DNA from: Burkholderiales bacterium
Lineage (GTDB): Bacteria > Pseudomonadota > Gammaproteobacteria > Burkholderiales > Burkholderiaceae_C
DNA: 47,328 nucleotides
Direction: 5' to 3'
Assembly: GCA_947448955.1 (NCBI GenBank)
Contig: CANFPU010000013.1
Coordinates: 1-47,328 of the forward strand
Below are positions 1-7,393 of the stretch, piece after piece. How positions within the stretch are numbered: the first letter of the stretch is position 1; each line of letters begins with the position of its first letter. The position numbers were made by a program, and so were the translations under genes. A model generated the notes under the pieces. That model was not told where the DNA came from. It did no database searches and worked only from the letters and a program-made list of their open reading frames with translations.

Positions 1-150
1 AACGGCCCCCTCTCGGCTCGGTGCAACACTGGCGGTCTCCCCGGCGAGCGGAGCTTCGCACGCAGCGCTCGATCTGACTTCAACTTCTTCGAGCTCATCA
101 ACACCTCCAGTTGGGACGTGTTGCGACGACGGGTTGAATTCACCCAATAG
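1..150 (+). CDS. possible C-terminal end of a gene cut by the window edge
   Basis: Frame 1 is open from the first base to a TAG at 148-150, giving 49 residues that end in a fairly protein-like stretch (DFNFFELINTSSWDVL, then RRRVEFTQ). The Phe-rich end is unlike the Arg/Ala/Gly-rich noise of other spurious frames here. No family is recognised and no start is visible. The first 25 residues look less convincing. It could be the tail of an upstream gene, or chance. The rest of 151-263 holds only a short GC-rich repeat and hairpin. Confidence 0.3.
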   Translation, partial: NGPLSARCNTGGLPGERSFARSARSDFNFFELINTSSWDVLRRRVEFTQ

Positions 151-210
151 TCTCAAGTCAATGTGGCTTGGCGGCTTGACCCCCACGGGGGGCGGCCGGC
201 CGAGGCCAGG

Positions 211-247
211 TTCGCGCTGGGGCGCGCTGGGGCGCGCTCAAAGCGCG
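211..247. repeat. GC-rich 10-bp tandem repeat with a small hairpin
   Basis: Three imperfect copies of GCGCGCTGGG lie at about 213-239 and run into a perfect 6-bp inverted repeat, CGCGCT at 233-238 and AGCGCG at 242-247, separated by CAA. It sits just past the stop of the minus-strand acyl-CoA dehydrogenase. It could act as a transcript end, but no T-run follows. Confidence 0.4.
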
Positions 248-263
248 TGGCAATGCCGCGTTG

Positions 264-1496
264 TCAATAGTCGACCAGCGAGCCGTCGCGCAGGCAGGGG
301 TTGCGCTCAGCGTTGCGCGCGCGGCGCACCAGGTCGCGGCCGATCACGGTCTTGTGGACCTCGCTCGCGCCTTCGCCGATCTGGTTGAGCTTGGCGTCAC
401 GGAAGAAGCGCTCGAGCGGAAAGTCCTGCAGATAACCACGCCCTCCGGTCAGCTGCAGTGCATCCGTCACGACCTTCATGCACAGGTCGGTAGCCTGCAT
501 CTTGGCCATCGAGGCAAAGATCGCGACATCGGTGTCGCCGCGGTCGTACTTTTCGGCGGTCAGCGTGATCAGCGCGCGCGACGATTCGATCTGGGTCAGC
601 ATGTCCGCGAGCATCCACTGCACGCCCTGGTGCCCGCCCAAGGGCTTGCCGAAGGTGCTGCGGTCAGTCGCGTAGGCCGCGGCGATCTCGACCGCGCCGA
701 TCGCTCGGCCCAGTGCCATCGCGGCGTGGCCGATGCGCGCGCGCAGCAAGGCGTCTTGCGCCAGGCTGAAACCCTCGCCCTCGGCGCCCAAGCGATGGCT
801 GGCAGGCACCTGCACGCCGTCGAAGCGCAGCGACGAGATCGGCACGCCGTACCAGCCGAGCTTGCCAACCTCGGGACTGACGTCCAACCCGGCGGCGTCG
901 CGAGGCATCAACACCGCGATGAAATTGGTCGCGTCTTCCTCGGCACGGCCGACGACGACGAACCAGTCTGCGGTACTGGCGCGGGTGATGAACTTCTTCG
1001 CGCCGTTGATGACGTAACCGTCACCCGAGCGCCGCATGGTGGTCTGCAAGCCACGAACGTCCGAGCCCGCGCCGGGCTCGGTCAGCGCGAAAGCCGACTG
1101 CAGCTCGCCGCTGCACAGCTTGGGGACGAGCTGCTGCTTGATCGCGTCGGACGCGCCCGCAACGATCGCTCGGCTCGACAGGTCGGTGCCGGTGACGATG
1201 GACGCCGCCGTGCTGCAGACCCGCGCCAGCTCTTCGATGATGCGCACGCGCAGCACCTGACGGGCGTCGCTACCGCCATAGGCTTCGGGGAATGCGGTGG
1301 CGACGATGCCCTCTCGCGCCAAAAGCCTGAAGGTGTCCCAGGCGAAGACGTCCTGGCGGGCGACCTCGGCGGCCTGTGGCCCGAAGTGGCTGCGGCACAG
1401 ACCGCGCAGGTGTTCGATCAATTGCTGTTCAGGGTCGGCCAGCGACCGCAGAAAATGGTCGCCGAACAGTCGGGGCTTTGGGGCGCTTGGATTCAT
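264..1496 (-). CDS. acyl-CoA dehydrogenase
   Basis: This 410-residue protein is a full-length flavin-dependent acyl-CoA dehydrogenase. The family oxidises acyl-CoA thioesters to trans-2-enoyl-CoA and passes electrons to electron-transfer flavoprotein in the cytoplasm. The FAD/substrate motif LTEPGAGSD is at residues 138-146. The C-terminal signature GGRGYLQDFPLERFFRDAK runs up to QIGEGASEV, where Glu375 is at the position of the family's catalytic base. The start ATG gives a normal N-terminal helical domain. The gene is divergent from the AcuI-like reductase, with about 145 bases between them, so the two may share a promoter region. The substrate cannot be deduced; short, branched or aromatic acyl-CoAs are all possible. 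Confidence 0.95.
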   Translation of the reverse strand: MNPSAPKPRLFGDHFLRSLADPEQQLIEHLRGLCRSHFGPQAAEVARQDVFAWDTFRLLAREGIVATAFPEAYGGSDARQVLRVRIIEELARVCSTAASIVTGTDLSSRAIVAGASDAIKQQLVPKLCSGELQSAFALTEPGAGSDVRGLQTTMRRSGDGYVINGAKKFITRASTADWFVVVGRAEEDATNFIAVLMPRDAAGLDVSPEVGKLGWYGVPISSLRFDGVQVPASHRLGAEGEGFSLAQDALLRARIGHAAMALGRAIGAVEIAAAYATDRSTFGKPLGGHQGVQWMLADMLTQIESSRALITLTAEKYDRGDTDVAIFASMAKMQATDLCMKVVTDALQLTGGRGYLQDFPLERFFRDAKLNQIGEGASEVHKTVIGRDLVRRARNAERNPCLRDGSLVDY

Positions 1497-1641
1497 CGCA
1501 GTGGTTCAAGGTCTCGGAGGGCGCCATCATCGCCACTGCAGGCCGCGAAGTCGAGTCTTGTGGTGACAGGCGACCCGCCGGATGTGTTCAGATCCCGTGC
1601 CACTGCCGACACCAACGCCCAGACCCCTGCCCGAGCACACC

Positions 1642-2694
1642 ATGCCCATCCCAGAATCCCCCCTGCCGCCCCCCCTGCCGTCCAACACCCTTGCCAGCGT
1701 GCCTGAGCGCTTTCCGGCGCTGCGGACCCACCTGATCGACGGCCGCACCGAGAGCCGGATCGAGCAACTCGGGCTCGACGACTTGTCGCCTGGGGAGTTG
1801 GTGGTCCGCACCCGGTATGCCGGCGTGAACTACAAGGACGGCCTGTCAGTGCACGGCCAAGCCAAGATCATCAACGCTTTCCCGCGCGTGGCCGGTATTG
1901 AACTGGTCGGCGAAGTGGTCGACGCCAGCACCCCGGGCTGGGCCGCCGGACAGCCCGTGCTGGTGCACGGCTTCCAGACCGGGATCGCCCATGACGGCGG
2001 CTTCTCAAGCTACGTCCGGGTGCCCGCCGGCCATGCCCAAGGGCTGCCCGAAGGCCTGACGCCGCACCAGGTGGCGGTGCTCGGCGTGCCGGGCTTCAGC
2101 GCCGCGATGGCGCTGGAGCGTTTCGAGGAGATGGGCGTGACGCCAGCATCCGGCCCGATCGCGGTCAGCGGCGCCGGCGGCGCGGTCGGTCTGATGAGCA
2201 TCGCGATCCTGAACCGCGCCGGCTACCGCGTCGCGGCGATCACGCGACGCATGGATCTCGCCGACGGCTTGCGCCTGGCAGGCGCTGCCGAGGTGATCGA
2301 CGCGGCGGTGCTGGCGCAGCCGCAGCGCCCGCTCGAAAAACCCCGCTTCGCAGCGGCGATCGACAACGTCGGCGGTGCCATGCTGTCCTGGTTGCTGCGG
2401 ACGATGCAGGACGGCGGCTGTGTGGCCTCGGTCGGCAACGCCGCGGGCAACCGCTTCGAGGGCAGCGTGCTGCCCTTCATCATGCGAAGAGTGCAGCTGT
2501 TCGGCATCGTCGCCAACGCCCCTTGGCCGCAGCGCCACAGACTCTGGGCCCGGCTGGGCAGCGACTGGAAGCCCGACTTCGACAAGCTGCTGCCGCATGT
2601 TGCGCACATCAGCCTGGCTGAGCTGATGGCGCACAGCGCGAGCCAGCTGCAAGGCACGACGGCGGGCCGGGTGTTGGTGAGCTTCGAGCCGTGA
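1642..2694 (+). CDS. acuI: AcuI/YhdH-family NADPH-dependent acryloyl-CoA reductase-like oxidoreductase
   Basis: This 350-residue medium-chain dehydrogenase/reductase lacks zinc ligands. It carries the AcuI/YhdH hallmark GVNYKDGL (61-68) and the nucleotide-binding VSGAGGAVG (175-183). Known members reduce acryloyl-CoA to propanoyl-CoA with NADPH, detoxifying acrylate in DMSP or 3-hydroxypropionate metabolism. An upstream in-frame start at 1582 would add 20 Pro/Thr-rich residues unlike the family, so I prefer ATG at 1642. Even so, the first 15 residues are Pro-rich and slightly long. The neighbouring acyl-CoA dehydrogenase fits a CoA-thioester role. The symbol is assigned on family resemblance only; a general quinone-reductase-like role is the alternative. 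Confidence 0.85.
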   Translation: MPIPESPLPPPLPSNTLASVPERFPALRTHLIDGRTESRIEQLGLDDLSPGELVVRTRYAGVNYKDGLSVHGQAKIINAFPRVAGIELVGEVVDASTPGWAAGQPVLVHGFQTGIAHDGGFSSYVRVPAGHAQGLPEGLTPHQVAVLGVPGFSAAMALERFEEMGVTPASGPIAVSGAGGAVGLMSIAILNRAGYRVAAITRRMDLADGLRLAGAAEVIDAAVLAQPQRPLEKPRFAAAIDNVGGAMLSWLLRTMQDGGCVASVGNAAGNRFEGSVLPFIMRRVQLFGIVANAPWPQRHRLWARLGSDWKPDFDKLLPHVAHISLAELMAHSASQLQGTTAGRVLVSFEP

Positions 2695-2700
2695 CGGCGC

Positions 2701-2994
2701 AGCCTGCGCACGCCGCTGTGCCGGCAGCTGGGCATCACCCAGCCGATCTTTGGCTTCTCGCACAGCATCGACGTCACGATCGCGATCACGCTGGCCGGCG
2801 GTTTCGCGGTGCTGGGCGTGGCGCGCGACGCCCCCGAGCTGATCGCCCGAGCACATTGCCCAAGCACATCGCCCGCGCGCTGCGCCAGGGCCGAGTCATC
2901 GGCGCCAGCTGAATCCGGCCAGGCTGGCCGTGCGACGCGTGCTCGCGGGCACCAAGGCCTGGTCTACACCCTGGTGTTTTTCGAGCCAGCGTGA
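2701..2994 (+). pseudogene. decayed remnant of a nitronate monooxygenase-like gene
   Basis: Directly after the AcuI stop, and in the same frame, the sequence reads LRTPLCRQLGITQPIFGF, then a stretch ending AGGFAVLGVARDAPELI. This resembles the N-terminus of FMN-dependent nitronate monooxygenases (2-nitropropane dioxygenase family). No start codon with a ribosome site precedes it. After about 50 residues the similarity stops and the frame turns Ala/Arg/Ser-rich. A second frame over 2860-2912 reads LPKHIARALRQGRVIGAS, as expected after a frameshift. Family members are over 300 residues, so this is a truncated, frameshifted relic. The family call rests on the N-terminal segment only. Confidence 0.5.
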
Positions 2995-3037
2995 TGGCGA
3001 CGATGCTTGGCCACCTCAGTGCTTGCGAGGGATGCGC

Positions 3038-3532
3038 TCAGGTCTTCACTGCGCTCAAGCGCAGCATCAAGGTCATCGGATGCTGGGGTGATGCTTGAAA
3101 TCCGTAGTGCTGATAGAACTGCTTGGCCCGGTCATCAAGGGCGTGGACGAGCAGAGCCCGGACACCGACGTTGTGAGAAACCGCCACGGCCCGGTTGACG
3201 GCGTCCTGCAACAACGCAGCACCGAGCTTGATGCCTTGCGCCCGCCGGTCCACCGCCAAACGCGCGAGAACCATCACCGGCACAGGGTCAGGCATGTTGC
3301 GCCGCATGCCACTGGTGGCCTGCTGGTGCGACACAGCACCTGCAGCCATCGCGTAGTAACCGTAGACCCGCGCATCCTGACCCGCCGCGACGAAGGTCCG
3401 ACTGGCCCCGCTCAGCTGGTTGGCCAAAGCTCGGCGCTTGAGCCATTCGTCGAGACTCGCTTGCCCACACTCAAATTCGTTCCATAAATGCGCTGCCGAA
3501 ATCGGCACCGGCGCGCTGGGTTGAACGCTCAT
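3038..3532 (-). CDS. tacT: TacT-type GNAT acetyltransferase toxin
   Basis: This 164-residue protein is a single GNAT acetyltransferase domain of the type paired with DUF1778 antitoxins. Characterised TacT toxins acetylate the amino group of aminoacyl-tRNA and stop translation. The family's opening pattern, a segment like FECGQASLDEWLKRRA, is at residues 20-35. The acetyl-CoA loop (RAQGIKLGAALL) is at about 97-108. The C-terminal FYQHYGF (139-145) places a Tyr at 140, the usual catalytic position. Its ATG overlaps the antitoxin stop as ATGA, so the two are translationally coupled. Length and motifs look intact, so it is probably functional. Confidence 0.9.
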   Translation of the reverse strand: MSVQPSAPVPISAAHLWNEFECGQASLDEWLKRRALANQLSGASRTFVAAGQDARVYGYYAMAAGAVSHQQATSGMRRNMPDPVPVMVLARLAVDRRAQGIKLGAALLQDAVNRAVAVSHNVGVRALLVHALDDRAKQFYQHYGFQASPQHPMTLMLRLSAVKT

Positions 3533-3801
3533 GCCGCGTCGCTGCGCCAGGGGACCTTCACGGCCATGAGGCGTTCAAGCCCTTGATTGAGGCTGGGTGG
3601 CGCGTCGAGCATTGCACTGAACCGTCTGAATTCGTCGTCGTCCAGATTGAAAAAGACCTGGTCCAGCACCACCGCTCGTGCGCGGTCGCAAGCGGCTTCG
3701 AGCATGAAGTCCGAACGGTTCTTGCCCAGCAGGCTGGCAGCGTGATCAATCAAGTCACGCTGAGCAGGCAGTGCCCGCAGGTTGATGGCGGCGTCACGCA
3801 A
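3529..3801 (-). CDS. tacA: TacA-type DUF1778 antitoxin
   Basis: This 90-residue protein has a ribbon-helix-helix N-terminus (INLRALPAQRDLIDHAASLLGK is the DNA-binding part) followed by the conserved segment NRSDFMLEAA. An extended C-terminal tail is expected to wrap the toxin. DUF1778 antitoxins neutralise TacT-like acetyltransferases and repress their own operon. The start is TTG at 3799-3801. It is supported by AGGAG seven bases upstream, and the next ATG would remove the DNA-binding strand. It is the first gene of a two-gene minus-strand operon with tacT. Confidence 0.9.
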   Translation of the reverse strand: MRDAAINLRALPAQRDLIDHAASLLGKNRSDFMLEAACDRARAVVLDQVFFNLDDDEFRRFSAMLDAPPSLNQGLERLMAVKVPWRSDAA

Positions 3802-3825
3802 CTTGAGTCTCCTGAGGATGCATAC

Positions 3826-3866
3826 ACAAAATAACTACGAATTGTGGTGTGCTGTGTAGTTGTTGT
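3826..3866. promoter_or_regulatory. candidate autoregulatory operator of tacAT
   Basis: About 25 bases upstream of the antitoxin start is an AT-rich island with an imperfect inverted repeat. ATAACTAC (3831-3838) faces GTAGTTGT (3856-3863), separated by 17 bases that contain TGTGGTGTGCTGTG. Ribbon-helix-helix antitoxins typically bind such sites over their own promoter. The arms match at seven of eight positions. The assignment is by position and symmetry only. Confidence 0.45.
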
Positions 3867-3970
3867 CAACACGCCAACCGCCTGGCCATGGCGCTGGTCA
3901 GAAACCGCATGCCAAGCTTGTTCTGGTGCGCATGCTGGCAAGCATGGATGGGGCTGAAGCGACAATCAAC

Positions 3971-4010
3971 CGCCGCCTCTTGCCGCCTCTTGCCGCCTCT
4001 TGCCGCATCT
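3971..4010. repeat. 10-bp tandem repeat, four copies
   Basis: Four head-to-tail copies of a TGCCGCCTCT unit lie at 3971-4010. The first copy begins with C and the last carries one C-to-A change. They occupy the 20-60 bases upstream of the NIPSNAP-like gene start, in the only stretch where its promoter or leader could be. Confidence 0.8.
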
Positions 4011-4030
4011 TGCGACTGAATGGATGACCC

Positions 4031-4639
4031 ATGACGATTGCTTCGAACCGTGTTTTTCTATTCGTCCATTTGCGTGCCGCCTCGGGCGGCTGGCAGGCGC
4101 TGAACGAGCGTGCGAACGCGGCCCTGGCCGGCTGGCCGGCAGTGATCCGGGTCGGCAGCTTCATGGGCTTATTCGGCATCAGCAACCAAGCGCTGTTCGT
4201 GCTGCTGAGCCTGCCTGCGGGTGAAGACGGCCGCACCGAACTTCGCGCACGCCTGCCTGCCGACATCGAGCTGGTGGACACGCTGGCGCTGCGGGCCACC
4301 GCCAGGCCCAGCGACGATGCGCCGCTGACGCGCGCCGGTGTCTATGTGTTCCGGTTCTTCGACGTGGGTGCGGCCGATGTGGCCGAGGTGGTGGCGTTGT
4401 CGCGCATCGCTTGGCAGACTTTCGAGCTCGACGCCCAATACGCGGCCGAACCGATGGGCTTGTTTCGGTTCGACGACCCGTCGGCCGAGCGCGGTCGCAT
4501 GATGCTGTTGACTTGGTACGACAACCTGACGTCCTGGGAGCGATCGCGCACCCCGCATCCCGAGGCGACCGCGAACTTCCAGCGACGCGCCGCGCTGTCG
4601 CGCTCGGCGCTCGCCATCGCGACACGGCTGATCGCGTAG
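4031..4639 (+). CDS. NIPSNAP-like dimeric alpha/beta-barrel protein
   Basis: This 202-residue protein has no signal peptide or membrane segment. The segment GVYVFRFFDVGAADVAEVV, followed by SRIAWQTFE and later LTWYDNLTSWERSR, is the strand-helix pattern of NIPSNAP-like ferredoxin-fold domains. The N-terminal half (VFLFVHLRAASGGWQALNERANAALAG) looks like a second, diverged copy of the fold. Many bacterial members are small decay or oxygenase-associated proteins without a proven reaction. It is convergent with an FAD monooxygenase gene, with a hairpin at the stop. No function can be assigned. Confidence 0.75.
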   Translation: MTIASNRVFLFVHLRAASGGWQALNERANAALAGWPAVIRVGSFMGLFGISNQALFVLLSLPAGEDGRTELRARLPADIELVDTLALRATARPSDDAPLTRAGVYVFRFFDVGAADVAEVVALSRIAWQTFELDAQYAAEPMGLFRFDDPSAERGRMMLLTWYDNLTSWERSRTPHPEATANFQRRAALSRSALAIATRLIA

Positions 4640-4653
4640 CCGGGTCACCCGGC
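4639..4653. terminator. candidate bidirectional terminator hairpin
   Basis: A perfect 6-bp stem, GCCGGG (4639-4644) and CCCGGC (4648-4653) with loop TCA, begins at the last base of the NIPSNAP-like gene's stop codon. It lies between two convergent genes. No T-run follows on either strand, so intrinsic termination is uncertain. Confidence 0.35.
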
Positions 4654-4679
4654 CCAACCAAGCCTGGCAACCAGCCGAC

Positions 4680-5984
4680 TCAGCCCGCCGTCAGCGGCAC
4701 CCTTGCACCCGGCGCAATCGTCGGTGGTGCGACATTCAATGTCTCGATCGCAAACCCCGCAGCGGCCTTGTAGCGCGCCATGTAGGCCTCGCGCTCGGCG
4801 GCGGGGATGACCTGGTCGATGTCGTCGAACACGCCGCCGCAGCGGTCATCGACCAAACCCAGGATGCCGAACGGACCGGCCCCGCGGTTGCGCAGCACCA
4901 GCGCCGAGATGTCGGCGCAGAGCCGCTCGTCGTAGGCCTTCAGCGCGGCCGGGCCGATGCCCTGCGCCAGCAAGCTGGCCCCGAGCACGCGTGCATCGAT
5001 GATCGCCTGGGTCGCGCCGTTCGAGCCCACCGGGTACATCACATGCGCGGCGTCGCCCAACAGCGCGACGCGGCCGTCGACCCAGCTGGGGACCGGGTCG
5101 CGGTCGATCATCGGGTACTCGAAGACTTCGGTGGCGCCGCGCAACATCGCCGGCACATCGAGCCAACCGTAATTCCAGCCCTCGAAGTGGCCGATGAAAT
5201 CGGCCAGATCCACCCGCCGCGTCCAGTCGCCATGGGTCCAGCCCTGCGCGTTGTCCACGGTGATCTCGGCGATCCAGTTGATCGTCGCCAGACCGGTGGC
5301 GCGGTCGGGCTGCGAGATCGGGTACAGCACCACCCGGTGCCGCAGCGAGCCCACGCCGACAAAAGATGCACCGGTGCGTATCGGCACGCCAGGCGTGGTG
5401 CCGCGCCACATGATCGCGCCTCCCCATTGAATCGGCGGCTGCTGCGGGTACATCTGGGCCCGCACGGCCGAATGCAGGCCATCGGCAGCGACCAGCAAGA
5501 CGCCATCGGCTTCGGTGCGGCCGCCATCACGGGTCTCGATCAGCGCGGTGACGGCGTTCTGCTGCTGGCGGTAACCGGTCACGCGATGACCCAAGCTCAG
5601 CGCATCAGGGCCAAGACGATCGCGTACTGCTCGGGTTAGCATCATTTGCAGCTGGCCTCGGTGCACCGAGTATTGCGGCCACCGATAACCGGCCAGCAGT
5701 CCGCGCGGCTCGGCGTAGACGTCATTGCCGTTGCGACCGACCAGCGCCCATTCGCGGGCCTGGATGCCGATGCTGTCGAGCGCCTGGTTGTCAAAGCCCA
5801 GGTCATGCAGCTCGCGAACCGCATTGGGTTGCAAGTTGATGCCCACCCCCAGCGGCTGAAGGTCAGCCACCGCTTCATAGACGACACAGGGCACGCCGAT
5901 CTGGTGCAGCGTGAGTGCGAGGGTCATGCCCCCGATACCGCCGCCGGCGATCAGCACGGGGCGCCTATTGAGTGAATCAGCCAT
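4680..5984 (-). CDS. FAD-dependent monooxygenase (aromatic hydroxylase family)
   Basis: This 434-residue protein is a single-component FAD hydroxylase of the salicylate/3-hydroxybenzoate hydroxylase type. Such enzymes use NAD(P)H and oxygen to hydroxylate an aromatic ring in the cytoplasm. The dinucleotide site GGGIGG is at 14-19. The second FAD motif GDAAH is at 310-314, followed by MYPVGSNGATQAI. An upstream start at 6017 would add 11 residues before the conserved strand, so ATG at 5984 is preferred. The long insert GMTLALTLHQIGVPCVVYE is normal for the family. It stands alone between two toxin-antitoxin pairs. The substrate is unknown; an oxidative defence or quinone-related role is also possible. 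Confidence 0.9.
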   Translation of the reverse strand: MADSLNRRPVLIAGGGIGGMTLALTLHQIGVPCVVYEAVADLQPLGVGINLQPNAVRELHDLGFDNQALDSIGIQAREWALVGRNGNDVYAEPRGLLAGYRWPQYSVHRGQLQMMLTRAVRDRLGPDALSLGHRVTGYRQQQNAVTALIETRDGGRTEADGVLLVAADGLHSAVRAQMYPQQPPIQWGGAIMWRGTTPGVPIRTGASFVGVGSLRHRVVLYPISQPDRATGLATINWIAEITVDNAQGWTHGDWTRRVDLADFIGHFEGWNYGWLDVPAMLRGATEVFEYPMIDRDPVPSWVDGRVALLGDAAHVMYPVGSNGATQAIIDARVLGASLLAQGIGPAALKAYDERLCADISALVLRNRGAGPFGILGLVDDRCGGVFDDIDQVIPAAEREAYMARYKAAAGFAIETLNVAPPTIAPGARVPLTAG

Positions 5985-6074
5985 CGCTGGATTGTCCGAG
6001 ATCTTCGATCGCCACACTTTGGGGCTTGCAGGTGGACAGGCGATGTCGTCGACCCGAGAGCTGCTACGGCCTCG

Positions 6075-6457
6075 TCAGTGCAAGGCGGCGACGTACACCA
6101 GGTCCAGGCGCAGCGCCAACGTATGGAGCTTCTTGTCCAGGGTCCACAGGCGTGCGCCAGGTGTCAACAAGACCGAGGCGAGCAAGCCCATGTCGACAGC
6201 GCCGCAACCCTTGTCATGCAGTTGCTCGCGTTCGACCAGCGCCAGGGTTTCGTCAAAGCTGGCCACGGTGGCTTGCATGAGCAGCCGAAGGTCGGCCAGC
6301 GTGGCCTGCCGCGGGGCGGGTGGCGTGCCGCAAGCCAGCTCCAGCAACACCAGCGGATGGCAGATCAATTGGCCGGTGGCCGCAAGAGTCTGCAAGTGCG
6401 GGATGGCGCGGCGGAAATGCGCGACCCACAAGATGTATCGGCCGGCACAACGCTCAT
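6075..6457 (-). pseudogene. vapC: vapC PIN-domain toxin with a one-base frameshift
   Basis: The natural start is ATG at 6455-6457, overlapping the vapB stop as ATGA. It reads MSVVPADTS, in which the Asp is the first acidic residue of the PIN active site. The next codons are out of frame, and the reading frame hits TGA 21 codons later. Adding one base between 6430 and 6431 restores DTSVWVAHF and then a full PIN domain: LLELACGTPP, a core ending in DKGCGAVDMGLLASVL, and LWTLDKKLHTLA, to a stop at 6075. The restored protein would be 127 residues, normal for VapC. VapC toxins are Mg-dependent ribonucleases that cut tRNA or rRNA. Either the toxin is dead or the base is a sequencing error. Confidence 0.8.
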
Positions 6458-6657
6458 CGGGGGTGGGGCAGCGGGCGGCGGCGCGCGACAAGCTTCATGT
6501 CTGGCGCCTTGCCGCCCAGCGCTGCCAGTCGCTTGCCGGCCTGGACCCGGACGAATGTCCTCATGGCTTCGCGGATCAGGTCGGCCTTGTCCATGCCTGG
6601 GTCGGCGACCTCCAGTGCCTTGTTATAGAGATCGTCGATGGTGACCGTCGTGCGCAA
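6454..6657 (-). CDS. vapB: VapB-type antitoxin
   Basis: This 67-residue protein begins [16 protein letters not shown], the typical VapB ribbon-helix-helix N-terminus, then has [20 protein letters not shown] and a basic C-terminal tail. I place the start at TTG (6655-6657) because AGGAG lies six bases upstream at 6664-6668. The alternative ATG at 6675 would lie inside the palindromic operator. VapB proteins bind VapC and repress their own promoter. Its stop overlaps the true vapC start. It looks intact even though its partner is frameshifted. Confidence 0.85.
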   Translation of the reverse strand: MRTTVTIDDLYNKALEVADPGMDKADLIREAMRTFVRVQAGKRLAALGGKAPDMKLVARRRPLPHPR

Positions 6658-6667
6658 GAGCGGCTCC

Positions 6668-6696
6668 TGATGCAAGATTGATGCAATCTTGCATCA
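6668..6696. promoter_or_regulatory. perfect 12-bp inverted repeat, vapBC operator candidate
   Basis: TGATGCAAGATT (6668-6679) and AATCTTGCATCA (6685-6696) are exact reverse complements with a five-base spacer, GATGC. The repeat abuts the vapB ribosome-binding sequence. This is the position and symmetry expected for VapB autorepression, and the site is markedly AT-rich for this region. Confidence 0.75.
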
Positions 6697-6780
6697 GCTG
6701 TCGCATCAAGAGGCGGGGCGGGTAGTCGTGTTTCCGCCTGGAGTTCAACGCTGATGGTCGGCGTCGTACCATCACTGCCC

Positions 6781-7281
6781 ATGGCCCACACCCGTGAAAA
6801 CGACCTGCAACGCTTCGACTTTTCAGCGCACCGCATGTGCGAGCAGCGCTATTTCGAGGACTTCCAACTCAACGAGCGGTTCATCCTGCCTTCGCGGACG
6901 ATGACCGACGCGATGTTCGCGGCGTTCCAACTCGCCAGCGGCGACAACCACCCGATCCACTACGACCTCGAATACTGCCGTCGCCTGGGTATGCCGCAGA
7001 TGCTGGCGCACGGTTTCCAGGTGCTGATCCAGACCGCCTCGGGTGCGGGCCTGTTTCCGCACATGGTCGAGGAATCACTGAAAGCCTTCATCGAGCAATC
7101 GAGCCGTTTCCTCCATCCGGTGTTCGCCGGCGACACGCTGTACTCGGCGCTCGAGGTCGTCGAGCTGGTGCCGGGACGCACGACAGGGGTGCTGACGATG
7201 CAGTCGAGCGTGGTCAACCAGGCCGGGGTCCTGGTGCTTGACGGCCAGCAGAAATACCTGCTCAGGAAGCGCGCCGCCTGA
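6781..7281 (+). CDS. MaoC-like hotdog-fold hydratase
   Basis: This 166-residue single hotdog domain has the MaoC hydratase motif: SGDNHPIHYDLEYC at 53-66, with the catalytic Asp/His pair, followed by AHGFQVL at 76-82. Family members add water to trans-2-enoyl-CoA to give (R)-3-hydroxyacyl-CoA, or act on branched dicarboxyl-CoAs. I chose ATG 6781; an earlier start at 6754 adds nine residues and cannot be excluded. No operon partner is adjacent. It may cooperate with the acyl-CoA dehydrogenase and crotonase genes elsewhere in the window, but nothing physical links them. Confidence 0.85.
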   Translation: MAHTRENDLQRFDFSAHRMCEQRYFEDFQLNERFILPSRTMTDAMFAAFQLASGDNHPIHYDLEYCRRLGMPQMLAHGFQVLIQTASGAGLFPHMVEESLKAFIEQSSRFLHPVFAGDTLYSALEVVELVPGRTTGVLTMQSSVVNQAGVLVLDGQQKYLLRKRAA

Positions 7282-7310
7282 GCCGGTCTGCGCTGCGCTT
7301 GGTCCAACCG

Positions 7311-7350
7311 CCGCCATCACACCCGCCATCACACCCGCCATCACACCCGC
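7311..7350. repeat. 12-bp tandem repeat, three copies plus a partial copy
   Basis: Three exact copies of CCGCCATCACAC at 7311-7346 are followed by a decayed partial copy. The array sits between the convergent MaoC-like and amidohydrolase genes. It may be a slippage-prone spacer; no hairpin is seen. Confidence 0.85.
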
Positions 7351-7393
7351 CCTCGCCAACGCAGCTCGCGACGCGGCTGATGCCGCTTCGTGA

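Noticed and set aside
261-1706. Forward open frame of 481 codons across the acyl-CoA dehydrogenase
   Set aside because: Shadow of the minus-strand dehydrogenase, which has full family motifs.
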